A DNA stretch of 64,000 bases from Gelatoporia subvermispora B (GCA_000320605.2 KB445799.1:458036-522035); one strand, 5' to 3'; numbered from the stretch's first letter, positions 11,387 through 27,030 are shown. Notes: generated from the letters alone by a model not told the origin. Translations and numbers: made by a program.

Positions 11387-12431
11387 CTAGCTAGTGTCCA
11401 TGGCCTCGCCGGTGTGGACGACGTCCTCATTTACGATCAAACTGCGGATCTGCTCGGACTTGACGCGGGTCGTGCCGCGGCGGAACGTGTAGCTGCGCTC
11501 TTTCTGCACGCGCTCGTTCGGCTTGACGAAGTTGCGCAGCATCTCGGTGTGCGTCTCGGTGATCACGCACGCGTCGACGTTCGAGCCCGAGCCGAGGTCG
11601 TTGAAGATACCAGCGGAGATCGCCGCCGTGACGAGCTCAAGCGCCTCTGCGCGCTGGCGGGCGAATGCGTCAGCGGGGCGCGGATACGGATGGGTATAAA
11701 TGGAGGGGAGAGGGACGCACCTCCATGTTTGGCCGCCAGCCGTGCTCGAAGACGGCCATCGCAGCGAGTGAACCGGAGCCCATGGTCACGTACGGCAGCT
11801 TGTCCGTCGAGCCATGCGGGTGGATCGTGAACAGGTGCGGGCCTGTCGCGTCGACGCCGCCGAGCACCAGCGCCGCACCAATATGTCCCTGGTATCTGTG
11901 GACATAACATTCAGTGTTGGAGGGTGGGAGGGGAGGGGGGGACAGACTGGAAGAGCATCTGTTTGAGCATGTTCATGGCGGTGACGACGCGCGGCTTGCG
12001 GCCGGTGGTGAGCGCATGCAGCTCGATGTTGGAGGAGATGAGGGCGGTGGTGAATTCGGTGTCGGCGGCGGTACCCGCACCGCAGCAGCGGATTGACTCA
12101 GAGATGTAGTGAATCTGCGCAGATGTCGGCTGAGCACGACATGCGGAGTGTATGGACGGTTGCGCGACGCACCTTCTCACAGTTCTTGTCAGCAACAATA
12201 GGACCTTCTGTCGCACGAGTATCTGCGCCGAGCACGATGCCGTCCTTGAAGAGACAGCCTACGATTGTAGTACCGGTGCTCGTAGCCTTCGGAAGCGGAA
12301 TGCCTCGGTCGGTGAGGAACGAATTCCTGTCCCTCGCTGTGAGTTATGTCTCAATGATTCTCCGCGAGTACTTACCGAACCTCATTCGAAAAATCGAAAC
12401 CAGCAGAAGGGAAAACGGATGCAGATGCCAT
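11387..12431 (-). CDS. PUP1: 20S proteasome subunit beta2 (trypsin-like)
   Basis: Five exons (12431-12376, 12332-12173, 12114-11948, 11895-11721, 11653-11387) give 274 aa. The propeptide ends in ATSTG, followed by [20 protein letters not shown], so the mature enzyme would begin with the catalytic threonine of TTIVG. Other signatures are [24 protein letters not shown] and a long C-terminal arm ([18 protein letters not shown]), typical of beta2, which wraps around beta3. The trypsin-like site cleaves after basic residues in the 20S core. Its start lies 208 bp from the divergent BAR-domain gene, so they probably share a promoter. The donor of intron 3 is GTCTGT, weaker than usual. Confidence 0.93.
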
Positions 12432-12639
12432 GGAGGAAGAGGGAAAGGTGCGGTGGCTGTCTCGAGCAGCGACCTGGAGCGGTTACGCGTCTCGCGCGCG
12501 CGTACAAGTCGGACCCCGAGGGTCGCGTGACCTATGTGGGTCCCCGGACAGTGCTGTTGCAGTGCATTCGCTGCGGCGGAGCAGACCAGCGCAGACCCTC
12601 CTTCCATCCGCCCCTCATCCATCTCCTCTCGCACTGATC
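12432..12639. promoter_or_regulatory. Divergent promoter between PUP1 and the BAR gene
   Basis: This 208-bp gap holds the starts of two head-to-head genes and must contain both promoters. It is GC-rich with no clear TATA box, unlike the hydrophobin promoters in the window. Confidence 0.5.
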
Positions 12640-13917
12640 ATGGACGGTTGGAACAAGCTGCAATCGAGTTTCACGGGTCTTAACCTCGGCCAGTCCGCGA
12701 CCAAGTTCGCAAAGGGCTTCAACTCGAGCGTTCAAGCAACCAGGGAGCGGCTCGGACAGGTCGCACCCGACGAGATCACAGAGCTTCCGCAAGGTGTGAA
12801 CTCCTTTCCACCACGCTCACTTACTGCATTGTTCTGATGTGCTGTACACAGAGTACAAGGACCTCGAGGCTCGCGTCGATGCCCTCCGCCAGGCACACCT
12901 CAGTCTGCTCAAGTATGTCATCGCCGAGACGTAGTGAGGCGCTACGCGACGCTTACACCCCCTGCAGAGTGACGAAGGTCTATGAGACAGAGACGTACGA
13001 CTACCCGAACCAGATCCAGGAGTCAATCTCCGAGCTGGGAACGACCATCGGGCACGGTATCACCAACTTCGCCGCCGCGAACCTCAAGGGCACCGCGCTC
13101 CCCGCGCCGTCGCCTGCCGCGGCGGCCCCCACGCAGCACAAGACCCTCCCGCATGCGCTCGGGCGCGCCGCGACGTCCTCTGCTGCCGCTGTGCAAGCTG
13201 TGGCGGCCAGCCCGGACGACCGTCTCGGCCGCGCCCTCACGACGTACGCGGGCGCGTGGGAGAAGATCGCGGACGCGCGCGTTACACAGGACGAGGCCAT
13301 CCGCGAGCAGTTCCTCCAGCCGTGGCAGACCACACTCTCAGCGAGTATCCAGGTCGCGATGAAGGCGCGCCAAGCTGTGCGCGCAAGCCGCCTCGAACTG
13401 GATGCCGCGAAGCAGACGTAAGTTGTACGCGCAGTATGAGCGTTTTGTGTGGGCTGCTAACGGTGGAGACTAGACTGAAGAACACGGGACCGGCGAAACA
13501 AGAGGCAGCGCGCCTCGAGGTTGAGAATGCGGAGGACGACCTCGTGCAAAAGACCGAGGTTGCAATCACGCTCATGAAGACCGTCCTCGATAACGTGCGT
13601 CGTGTACACTGATACCTCCTCTCTCCTAGGCTGACTTCTCCACCTGCAGCCTGAGCCGCTTAAGAACCTCAACGAGCTGATTAAGGCGCAGGTACGTACC
13701 CCTCCTGTACCATACCCTTCCTTCTAGTTCATGGAGACGCCCTTTCCAGCTTGTCTTCTACGCCACGGCAGCCGAATCGCTGTCCGCTGTGCAGGGGGAG
13801 GTCGAAGAGCTGAGCGTTGCCGCTGAGGGCGAGTACCGGTACGTCTCCTCCCATCGCCCTCTCCTCTCCTCCGTCCCATTGACCGCTCCCGCCTCCAGGA
13901 AGTCGCGCGACCACTGA
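12640..13917 (+). CDS. BAR-domain protein of the Gvp36 type
   Basis: Seven exons (12640-12793, 12852-12912, 12968-13417, 13474-13594, 13650-13691, 13750-13838, 13899-13917) give 311 aa. The sequence is largely helical: an N-terminal WNKLQSSFTGLN segment that may act as an amphipathic helix, VDALRQAHLSLLKVTKVYE, an Ala/Pro-rich insert (about residues 120-150), then long charged helices with YAGAWEKIADARVTQD, ARLEVENAEDDL and PEPLKNLNELIKAQ. This fits the fungal BAR family around yeast Gvp36, which binds curved membranes and takes part in Golgi and endosome traffic. No SH3 domain is present. The last exons are very short (42, 89 and 19 nt). The family call rests on recalled motifs and layout. 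Confidence 0.8.
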
Positions 13918-15331
13918 GATACCACTCACCTGACTGACCGCCCGCCCACGTGTGATGCTTACTCTTCAGACTCAAACCCAGACTCGGACTTGCCTTAAGT
14001 TCACTTATGCCGTCTCTATTCCCCTGTTGTCGCCGACGCTGAGACACTCTGACTTGTGCCCCTGACCCAGAGGGCGCGGATGTATTGTATATATGTTTCT
14101 CGGCCCGTGGAGACGGGCCTGGAGGAGAGGGAATGCGACCGGAATTTATTGGTGTGGTGTGGTTTGATAGCAGATCTGTCCACCCTGAGAGTGATGGATA
14201 ACCCGCACGGAGTGACCGCCGCAATTCCTGCGGCCGGCAGTTGCGTATACCTAACAGTCCGTTGGTGGCGGATGCGTTCTCAGCGAACAGCCTGAAATCA
14301 TCGCGCGCGAGTAGTCCAGAGTCCGGCTCAACGAAGGCATGCCCATGATGACTATAGAGCCCACCTCTAACGGTTGTTGACTCACGATGTTGTAAGTGGA
14401 CATTCAAACGTTCAACGTTCCACAGACGTCTTAGACATACAATTACATGGCAACGTCATACTAGTGGGTCCACCAGAATCAGAATTCTGCATCTGCTTTT
14501 TCTGGATTTTTGGCACGCGTGCCGATCATCTTACTTCGATCGAGTGTCGATAGCGTTATTAACCTTGCTAAATTGTCACTACGACTAGCCTGGCACGACC
14601 TGGACCATGCTAACTCTGGTCCTTAGGGTCTAAATCATCCAACCAGCTCAGATTGGTTTCGCAATCCTCAGACCCTTCCTGCGAAATTTTTGGACACCCC
14701 AATGCGCATGTGCCTCTCGTTCATTGTATCAATTGCCAGGGTTGCCTGCGATCAACAGCTAGCACCCGAAAAGTCTTTGTCAACGGCAAAATTCGTCACA
14801 GGAGAACGTTTCGCCGACGTTGCTCGCGTCTCTAGAACGTCGGCCAGGCTTGCTCGCAATGCTCGGCCCACGACATTTCACATACCGATTTGCCGTCGTC
14901 CTTGTCCCTTGACTCATACGGTTCCGATCACTACTTGATTTATTCGGCCTCAGGCTCGAAGGATCGATTTTGATGAGCACCGCTGCAAGGACAACCATGC
15001 AACACATGCACCAGGAATCGATGGATGCGGGATAAGACATTCTATGACCATAGCTTTGAGCAATTAGGGGTCAAGAGAGTACGGCTAAGGAGGCAACGAC
15101 TTGCAGATTTGACCAGGAGGGAGCGGCTCAGCCAGAGACTGATCAGCGGTCGGTGGTTGGAGGTCGAAGGCCCTATTTAAATAAGTTCGTCTTCACTCGC
15201 ACGGTTGATGCGCGATGGCCATTCAGGTATGACGTGCCCTCGTTGAGATGCGAGACGAGAAATATATGCATACATAACAGAAACGCGGTACCTCTGATAC
15301 ATCCTCGGTATACAACGCGAGTCCTTGCCCT
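13918..15331. other. Intergenic, no supported gene
   Basis: About 1.4 kb between the 3' ends of the BAR gene and PRE4. Both neighbours end here. I see only short unsupported frames and no RNA gene. Confidence 0.5.
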
Positions 15332-16421
15332 TTACTGCGTCTGAGCGCCATATCCACGGATGCCTTCCGCAAAGTTCCACGCCGTCTCGATCTTGATCGA
15401 GTCACTGATTTCAACACCCGACTCGGTGACCTTCGCCAATTGATACTGTCACGTATATCGCATCAGCTGGAGACGTAGTGACAGTGGTGCGCCAGGGTAT
15501 ACCTTGTCAAGACTGCGAGCGTCACGGTAGAAGAGTACACGCATGCAGTCGTGCAACAGCTTGCGCGCATCCTCCTCGGTCAAAGTGTCCTGGCGACCAT
15601 CAACTACTTCGCGGAGGAGTGGGATCGCAATGTGCGCGCCGTAGCCAGTCGCGAGCGATGGTGCCGAGTACGTCACGCCGAGCAGGTCAACATACGCAAG
15701 GAATCTACAAGTCAGGGACCCTCCGTTGAGCCACAGTCAAACGGCCAGGGAGCCAAGTGCACTCACCGCTTCCCATCCTTGAAGCCTCCCACGAGCAGGG
15801 CGTTCCACAGCGGGTCGAACTTGGAGCGACGAGAGTACATGACGCGCGCAAGGTACTCGTGGACCTCAGCGGGCCCGAGCGAGTGCGCGTCCTGGTGCGT
15901 AAACTCGTCGGTAACGAGCTCGTCGAGGAGGGTCTGGATATACTGGAAGTCGGACATGTCGCCGGACGCGCCGAGCACGGTGTTCGTGCCGACGGCGTGC
16001 AAGCGCTGGATAGACTTGAAGCGTGCGAGCGAGCCGTAGGACGCTACACGGCGCATAGATCATTACTGTGTTATAACAGATGCAATGTAAGCTAGGACAC
16101 GCACCGAGGTTGTCAGCAGCCATCATGATACCGTCCTTGTACTGGATGGCGAGCACACTTGTACCAGTGACGATGGGTTGTCTGGCCGACTCATCTCAGA
16201 TCGAGGTGCGCTATGGCGCAAGATAGGCAGCACTCACTGTGTGCGCTGGACCGCATCCGCAAACTTGTCGTGGCCAGGAGCGGCGCTTGGACGGTGGTGG
16301 AGGGGGTAGGTGTTGTATGCATCGTACGCGTCATTGCGCTGCACACTAGTCAAGACACCGGACAAGTTATGAGGAAACTTTGACCTACAGGGCGACCCCA
16401 GTTTGTCGGGAAATGGTCCAT
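15332..16421 (-). CDS. PRE4: 20S proteasome subunit beta7
   Basis: Six exons (16421-16389, 16338-16238, 16181-16105, 16043-15767, 15704-15503, 15445-15332) give 267 aa. It starts [14 protein letters not shown], a start typical of fungal beta7, then [56 protein letters not shown] and [18 protein letters not shown]. The motif TGTSVLAI is in the processing position but beta7 is a non-catalytic subunit; it stabilises the ring and its C-terminal arm reaches into the opposite beta ring. The second 20S beta gene within 5 kb, on the same strand as PUP1. Confidence 0.92.
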
Positions 16422-17325
16422 AGCGATTCAAGCAGGATTGAGGGAGATGGTACGTTCTGAGGACGAGGGGCGGACGAGGAGGTGGAGGTGGTGGCGGAAG
16501 CTTGCGTCCGCGTGAACACACCGACGCGCGTCGCGCGCCTTTCTATATAAGGAAGGTCTCCGTCTTTTGTCTTGACTTCGCTTTTAGGTCTGCCTTACGG
16601 TTGCTGATTGTGCTTTGTTCATGACCTGATTATGGACATAGCAAAAGGGGCCCGGAGAAAATTCATTGCTAGCTTGATGGAACCCAAGGAATCACTCATC
16701 GGAATGCCCGATGACTGTACAGATTCCCTCCGAGTGCTAGACATTTGTCGACCTCTTCTTGTCATGACATACATAGCAGAAGCTTGTGGATGTGTCAGTT
16801 CGCCGACCGCGAATTATTCCAGTATATCGACCAAGTTCACAATAATATCGTAGTGTGATGTCATGTTCGAGTTGAATGGCGGCGGGACAAAGATCCTACC
16901 CTTGCTTTGTTCATGTTTCGTCGTTCTCCAGTTACTATCTGCTGCTCCTTAGTAGGTATTGATCCGTTCGCTGTGTTTTAGTTGTATAGAATCAGCACTG
17001 AGATAGAATACTTTGAACACGTGTGACATGACGATCAAGGACCTTTTAGTCGCTCCGGGCTCACCTCGAAGATAGCTTCCGAATGTGGACCGTGCTGTTG
17101 CTCGACGCCACTGACATGTAGATTCGACGTCCAGTCTCCGGATGACGTACAGAGAATTTGGCACGAGTTTTGCTGATTCAAGAGTGATTCTAGTCGTAAT
17201 GACATTGAAGGTATCGTAAACTACATGGTCGTAATGCTATGATATCAGTCGTACAATGGTCCATGTACTCTATACAAGCAGATTTATGCGAGATATTGTA
17301 ATTTGTCTCAAAATGCAAGCAAAAA
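16422..17325. other. Intergenic, no supported gene
   Basis: 0.9 kb covering the PRE4 promoter and the 3' flank of the large gene that follows. No convincing coding exons were found. Confidence 0.5.
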
Positions 17326-20154
17326 TCAGTCCTTCGACCGCTTCCTAGAGTCAGCCTTCGACCCATATCGCGCTTGCCTCCACTCTGGCGCTGGCGGGAC
17401 CCGCATCTTCTTCAGATGCACAGGCAGCCATGGGCCTCCGCTATCATCATCATCCGTCGGCTGCTCATCCTGCGTTCGGCTATCTGAGGCGGCATTTTCC
17501 TTCGGCCCTAGCTCAGCAATAGCTGTATCCATCTTGCGCCAAGGCCCGTCAGAGCCCTCGCCAAAAACACGCCCCAGTGCCGCGCGGTTGACGGCGGCAT
17601 TCTCGAACCAAGTGCGGATGCCCGGCCGCTCATGCGATCCGAACGTGCCCACAGGGACGTTCGGATGTTGCTTCTTCTCTGCCTTCTTCCCCCGTGCCAC
17701 CTTCCTTCCCTTTTTCGGTTTGTGTGTGAGCGGTTCTGTATGACCGGAACAATCCGCATCTCAGCAATCATTCAATTTCGATCAATTTGGAGAACTGCAC
17801 TCACCCTGCACGCCTTTGAGCAGTTGGGACGCCTCGCTGACGATCCGGTTCGATCGCAAGGCGCCGTGCTCAGCTTTGAATGGCTCTGCATCGCACACTG
17901 TGGTCAGCGTGAACACCTTCATGACCCCTGTGGGGTCATACTTCGAATCCGCGTCACGCTTTACGCCGGGTGCGTCAGAATATGTTCCTGGCGGTGGGAC
18001 TACATCTGGCGCGAGGAGGTTGCCAAGAATGGGGTGAATCTTGGGCCGACGGGTTTCTGAGGGACTGACAGGAGAAGCATCACTCGACGAGGCGGTTGGA
18101 GGATGGGAAACAGAGACGGTCGGGCTCGCAGATGAGGATGCTTCCGAAGGGCTAACAGGAGATGGAGACACAGGACTCGGCGGGGGACGCTGGTCTGCGC
18201 GCTTGAGTGCCTTGTCCTTCAGATCCTTCAGTGACACCCCTTCGCCTCGCATCTTCGCTTTCTGCTCATCGCTCGATGATGGGACATACGGCACACACCA
18301 GCGGTGCCAGCACTCCCACGGCGAGCGGAGTGGGAAGTGCGGATTGAGCTCCATGTACAACACACGCAGGAGGTCTGCGAGCTGCTCATTACTGCCTGCT
18401 GCGTTCGCGCTCGTCTGCTGCTTCGCGCGGTACTCTGCGATCGCTTCGTACACATACGCAAGGTCGGACGGGAAAGTGAGCGGCGGGCGGTGAGCAACTT
18501 TCAGGCAAAACGGATGTGGCCTTCCCTGCTGTTGCGGTTGCCCCTGTTGTGGCTGCTGCTGCTCTTTAGGCTGGGGTTGCAGTCTTCGGCGGAGTACGTC
18601 CGCATACGTAGGCGGGATCGCCGGCTCCGCAGCGGCCTTCTGAGACGCATCACGCGTGCGGTCCGCGTGCATGCGCTGGAACTGGCGCGCGATATAGCGC
18701 TGCTCGGCCTTAAGCATCCACGCGTCCTCCGCGTCGACTTCTGTGCCCGTTGCGGCGAACCACTCCTGCAGGCTGCGCTCCATCAGCGCGTAGTTGTACG
18801 CGTCTGCGATGCGTGCCCAGCCGAAAATGCTCGGCGGGAAGTGCGACACGACGTCGAGCAGCAGGAGCACCTCGCCGATGCTCCATGGCGCCTCGACGAG
18901 CAGCGCAAGCGGGTCCGGCGGCGCTTCTGGTGGGATGAGCGGTGACTCGGGTGGGATGACAGGTACGCCCTTCGGCAATTGGTGCGATTTGGGCCGAACT
19001 GCCTCGGGCATCTCTATTGCCTCGTTGGTGACACCAGCATCCGTCGAGCCTGTCTCGTCGAAGGTGCCGATGATGGGAATGGGTAGGCCTGGCAAGGGAA
19101 AACTCCATCTCGGATCGCTCTCGAAATTGAGATTTTGCACTGCGGGCTCCTGCTTAACCTTCTTCTTCTTCTTCCTCGACTGAGGCTTCAGGTTAGGGTC
19201 GATATCGGGAATGCTGTGTACAGGGCAAAGCGCGGGCGCTCGCGACATGCTCGGCACGTGATGCGACGGGCCTGCTTGTGGCGTCCGAGCGGCATCTTGG
19301 ATTGCGCTCATGACATGTTCGCTCATCTCCTGGGTTCGTGAAGTCGCCTGACCGATGAGCGCCTTGAAGTACTCCACCTCCTGCGCGATCGCCGAGGACC
19401 ACTGCTCTGCTGTCCATGTCTGGCCATCTGGGGGAGTGAACTCGAGCATGGCTTTCCGCATCTGCTCACGCTCGTTCGGGTCGAAGACGTTGTACTTCTT
19501 CGTCAGTTGGTCCATATGTGCCGACAGAGGTGATCGGTACTTGTCGAGTCCGTCCACACACCTATGAAGGACCGAGGAGTAGGTATGGCGCCTATGTGCA
19601 GCGTCCTCCGAGCCAGGAGATCCATCACCAGTGTCTGCTTGTTGGAATGCAGACAGAAGCGGGTGGTCACCCGTAGTAAGGGAGCTGAGACTATGATCCA
19701 AGTTAAGCTCTGTCATATCGGAGACCAGTCTTTCGAAGTCGGGAGGACCGAGTAGGTCATCGTCTTCCACGGACAGCTGCTTGTCCTCCGCAGAATCAGC
19801 CTTGTCATCTGGTCGCTGAGGATGAGCGCGGGAGCCCAAGCCGTACTGCACGTAGTCATACGGGGTCGGATTCCTCCGCCGATCACGCCTGGAGAGCCTG
19901 GGACGCGCGCAGCCGTCGAAGTCCACGGTGTGGTTCATCTCTAGTCCAATCAGCATATCGGACAGGGTGATTGGATCCACTTCAGCGCGCGCGTCCGCTG
20001 TGAAATCTGCGGCAAGATCAAGATCAGGCGCCACCTGCGAGTCGTCGTCTGAGGTCGAAGAGTCATAGCCAGACAGCGAGGGCGAGTATGTAGCATCACT
20101 AGGAGGATCAACCACAGAGGCGCAGGACGAAGACGCCGATCCCATGATGAACAT
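17326..20154 (-). CDS. Large protein of unknown function, low complexity with helical core
   Basis: Two exons (20154-17805, 17735-17326) give 919 aa. The N-terminal part is acidic and Ser/Asp-rich with no signal peptide. Near residues 330-345 is a lysine run (SRKKKKKVKQE) that could be a nuclear localisation signal. A better-ordered middle reads SIGEVLLLLDVVSHFPPSIF, GWARIADAYNYAL and, later, RVLYMELNPHFPLRSPWECWHRW; the tryptophan spacing hints at SANT/Myb-like helices but I cannot confirm it. Gln- and Pro/Ser-rich linkers separate these, and the C-terminus is basic (GRKVARGKKAEKK ... SRKRSKD). A nuclear, possibly chromatin-related role is an inference from composition only. Confidence 0.75.
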
Positions 20155-21267
20155 GGAGGCAATCTAACAGCGAGCTATAGTGTAATTAGCGCCACTGGCT
20201 CCGATGCGACAAAGGGCCACACACCAATTGGCAATAATAGAGCTGGAGAAACAGGGTTGACAAACTCTGAACGCGTCAATCGTCCTGCACGGTAGAGCTG
20301 CAGACAATCGAAACGATATAGAGCGGTCAAGATGGGTGAGCTGCTCCGACGTGGCTTTATAAGCTGTTGAAGCTGTGGCTCCGGTTGATGGGCCACAGCA
20401 GACAAGGCCGCACGCGTCCCGCGCTTTGCGTTCGCGCGTCAAAGCGCGCACTCGAAGAAAAGCACGCGACCTAAAAGACGCGAGGTGGCCACAACACGAA
20501 CCTTCGCGGTTGTCAGGCACTTGCCAACGCACCACGACGCTCACCACGATCGAGATCAGCGCGTGGACGGCTCCGACGGCGCTGAGCCAGTCCAGTGGCA
20601 GAGACGATAACTATTTATCAGAGGAGGCTTGCAAGTTAGGTCGAACGTCCGAGCTAGCTCTACCCTCGTTCGGCATTCTATATGCACTCACGCACAAGAA
20701 ACAATAAGAATATGTCTTGCACAAAGTTTGCCGTGCCCCGAGGACCGAGAGCAGAACGTTCTCGCGCCGCGTGGGCGACACGCTGCCGGCTAAGCTTCCA
20801 TATTTGTCCAGTACGGTCACCGTGTACTGACGATGTGTCGAACGAACAGACAATGAGGTCGGCACCTGCTGAGTCGAGGTGGCATGTTTTTCTGAGCAAG
20901 AATACGAAGACAACAAGCCAAGATTTAACGAGGGATGCTCGCCAGCCTCAAGCGTGACATACCCCCCATTGTTCCATGTCGTGACGCCATAACGTCACGA
21001 GTAGACAAGGGGCTGCTTAGAGAGGCCCAACTCCAGTCGAAAAGACTCAATTCTAAACTGATTTGCCAATCATACTTACCCCTCCTTGTGCTTGTCGATG
21101 GTAAACCAAAATGAGAGTTAGGTTCTACACAAGAGCTAAAGTACAGGACCAGTTTATGCACAACAATGAGCTACGGAAGAGCTTCCACATCTACGATGCT
21201 TTCATCCGGGACGCGACACTGTGTGAATGAGTCGCATGTATGAGGGGATGGCGGGGGCCGCTAGATT
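20155..21267. other. Intergenic, no supported gene
   Basis: 1.1 kb between the promoter of the large unknown gene and the 3' end of PRP43. Only short frames without motifs. Confidence 0.5.
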
Positions 21268-24079
<2,812 letters not shown>

Positions 24080-24540
24080 TTTGGACAAAAATGAGGTGTT
24101 GTCAGGGTGAAGAGAACACCGGCTTCAACAAGACGTAGCGGTAGCAGATGGCGGTGAAGAGCAGCAGTCGGTGCACGCGCTCTAACTGTCCCGAAACAGA
24201 AATCAGAAAAAACGTAAGCAAACACGAATACTTCAGTCACGTGGATTCTCCTAACCCTAATCCGAGGTTGAGTCTCGCCGGGGACCAGAGCTGTTCTCGA
24301 ACATCTCTCATGCTGGTTGATGTCGACGGTAATAGACAAGCTCACAGGGACCTATTTGAGCGCATCTTAAGAGCAGCTGTCTCCGTGTGAATCTCGTAAC
24401 TGGTATACTCGGGAGAACTCCGCTACATCGCTTCGACCCTTTGACAGCTACTGAAACATCCCCGCTGATGGCCCTCTCAATTCCAAATATTGCGCTGATT
24501 CCACATCTTTCCTCTACCATGCAGTCCAAAAAGCACCATG

Positions 24541-24970
24541 TTAGAGGATGATTGGCAGACAGCCGAGTCCGATGAGGCCTCCATCTGCAAACTCCCTATT
24601 AGCAGAACATCATAACCATGGAAGCGGTAAAAACATGCCCGCAGTACTGTCGCAGCAGATAGTATTCGAATCGCTGAAGACATACTATCAGTTGTTTGTA
24701 TCTGTGCCTTGATACCCAATCTACGTACCAAGAGCCACTGCCGCCGATACCGATGACTGTGATGCCGCTGCAGTCAACGCCGACGACAGTGTCGAGGTCT
24801 GCAACAACTATGTTCAAGACCATCAGAAGCTCAGAGATCAGGCCGCTTCCAGCAGTTCCCGTCTGCTGACAGCACATCGCCGTGCCAGTCGAACAAGTGC
24901 TCGGGGCTGCGGGGCTGGCAGCCGCAAGGGAGGCGAGGGCCGTGAGAGCGGAGATTGCAAAGAGCTGCAT
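24541..24970 (-). CDS. Hydrophobin, class I type (copy 1)
   Basis: Exons 24970-24729, 24673-24648 and 24584-24541 give 103 aa. Signal peptide MQLFAISALTALASLAAA, then the eight-cysteine pattern: C, CC (MCCQQ), C (VDC), C (GSC), CC (ICCD), C (LGC), ending GLIGLGCLPIIL. Hydrophobins are secreted and self-assemble at air-water interfaces, coating hyphae and fruit bodies. Intron 1 splits the codon of the fifth cysteine after TG; intron 2 sits just after the second CC, here with the spacer between CC and GLIGLGC shortened. The middle exon is only 26 nt. One of seven hydrophobin genes on this strand in the window. Confidence 0.88.
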
Positions 24971-25036
24971 GGTGCGGGTGAGATTCAGATGCGTCGTAGA
25001 CGGTGTCCGTGAGCCCAAGATCCAGAATGTAGACAT

Positions 25037-25043
25037 TTTATAG
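25037..25043 (-). promoter_or_regulatory. TATA box, hydrophobin 1
   Basis: TATAAAA on the minus strand, about 70 bp upstream of the ATG at 24970. Confidence 0.6.
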
Positions 25044-26687
25044 CGTCCCACAAGCCTGTGCTGCAGAATTTGAATTACGGAAGGACCGTGACAATGGGTA
25101 CAGGTGACCTGCCCAATAAAAAAGTTCACACTTACGACACAGGGAGTGAATAGAAGACGCCACGAAGTTGTCCCGAGTTATGCATGCGGACTGCTTGGCC
25201 CATGGTCCCGCGGATAAGAATTTGACACGGCCAGAATCAGATAGCTGATTTGCGGCCGAGCGCGCAGAAACATGTTCTGTCGGACGAGAGTATGACTGAT
25301 GCTATGTGCACGCAAACGAACTCGCCGAGAAGATACGCACCATGGTTGAGTCAGGATTGGTGGTATGGCAGGGTCTGGTCTGGTCTAACGAACCGACATA
25401 TCCCGCAATTCAGGGGTAAGGCCTCGTTCGCTGAGGATGACTTCTCAAGCTTGTCACACCCCAAATCAACGCCGACCACCGACGCGGTCAACTCCGTGAG
25501 TATTTCAACTGTTCGAATGTAAGCGGGGGGAAAGGAAGCACACGAGACTACCATGCTATAAGGACCCCGGACCAGTACATTGGCTAATGTTCAAATCGAG
25601 CAAATGGCACTAATCGATAGATACACACGGGCATTCGTGAGTCAACTGGAAGCATTGCAACCGTGGTCACATATGAGCGGAGGCAATCGAGGAAGCAAAT
25701 CAGGAGACTCGCCGATCAAAAAAAAATCGTATCATAGGCTCAGGAGGTCAGCTATGTGTCAAAGCGTCAGGACCATACCCTACATCATGCTGTGCTCGAG
25801 TCCATGGTCTATGCGACATAGATCCCATGTGTTCATGAAGCCCGAGACGATGAGACTCGAGTAATTACGACACAGCGCTGCGGCAGCGACGGATAGGGCG
25901 TGTCCTCTCTGTTTCAGCGGGAATATTGCGGCCGGGATAAGTTGCGCAGATATGACAGATCATACTTGAAAAGAACAAGACGAGAACAGGGCCTCTCAGA
26001 CGTGTGCTGTGGACCACTTCGCTGAAAGCACGTTCATATTCACGGGCGCAGTGACAACACGAAGCGCGCGGCATTTCGGCAAAAACACGGCAATGTGCGG
26101 CGGAGCGGGATTTGGCCATTTAAGGCCAGAACATCCGCCCATATGCTTACCTAAATTTGATGGCCTGCTTTCCGAGCCACTAAGGGCAGTCTCAGGGCGG
26201 ACAGTACATTTGCCGACGTCCATTTAATTGATCCCATAAAATTCGAGATCGTCCGGTTCCTGATATCCTCCAGTTCCTGTCCGTAGTCACTGCTGCAATC
26301 TGGAGCGCCATGGCTTTCCATAGCTTTCCATGCGCATTGCAACAAGTTTGCCAAGGCCGGCACTGGGCTCTGGGAGGCTCTGGGCTAGACTGGGTTGCAC
26401 TGGATGGACGGAGGTGGACGGGCTCGTCAGCCTCCGCCAACGAATATAGACATCTTCCGACTAAGAGCCTCATTGTCTCCCTAAGTGTCGCCCTAGTTGC
26501 CCTTGGGAGTCGGCGACCGAGTTCTCTAGCATAGCTGCCCATACAATGACGTTCAGCTCTCGGTCCTGGGCCTTCGGAATGTGATTTATCTTTATGTTGG
26601 ACAATTGCCCTAACTTGATGCACGAGCGTCACGGGAAGACCTCCAACCACTTAGATAGCCCTGTGACTCTGAGCTACTTTACCCGTC
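25044..26687. other. Intergenic, no supported gene
   Basis: 1.6 kb upstream of hydrophobin 1 and of the priA-like pair. Frames are short. A minus-strand stretch near 25400-25520 vaguely resembles a hydrophobin core but lacks the paired cysteines. Confidence 0.4.
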
Positions 26688-27030
26688 ATGCATTCCTCGG
26701 CGGCGGTCGCTCTTGGCGTTCTCGCTGCTCTCGATCATGCAACGGAGCCCTCCTGCTTACCGGATATCACGTCCCAAATGGGCTACTAGCCTTGCTCGGG
26801 GTGTCCTCCCGGTACTTACTGTTACAATGGGGGCACTTCTGAGTATTTGGACCCAGAATACACGAGATGAATCTACCGATGCGTCACCGGCAAGAGGCGT
26901 CAGAGGCCGTCGAGCAGCTCCCGCGGGGGCCTTCGCTCCTGGGTCAGGAAGCACTGTGTCCTCCCGTGTCAGCCCGTGTCCTGCAGAGACCTTCAGCACG
27001 ACAGGTTGTTTATTACGTAAGATCGATGCC
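26688..27030 (+). pseudogene. Broken upstream copy of the priA-like gene
   Basis: An ATG at 26688 opens MHSSAAVALGVLAALDHATE, closely matching the signal region of the intact gene at 27476 (MHPPAAFIIGLLALLAAPVHAT). In the same frame a TAG stop lies at 26787-26789, followed immediately by PCSGCPPGTYCYNGGTSE, which matches PCIQCPSGTYQP of the intact gene. Further on, about 26920-27010, another frame reads APAGAFAPGSGST then SPCPAETFSTTGC, matching its APPGMYVSGSGST and PCPAGTFSGLGASSC. The stop cannot be removed by a plausible intron, so the copy is probably dead. It lies about 0.8 kb upstream of the intact gene in the same orientation, a tandem duplicate. Confidence 0.65.

Noticed and set aside
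25351..25554. Minus-strand frame with a VVGVDLGC segment resembling a hydrophobin core
   Set aside because: The paired cysteines and signal peptide are absent, and the similarity is limited to a few residues.
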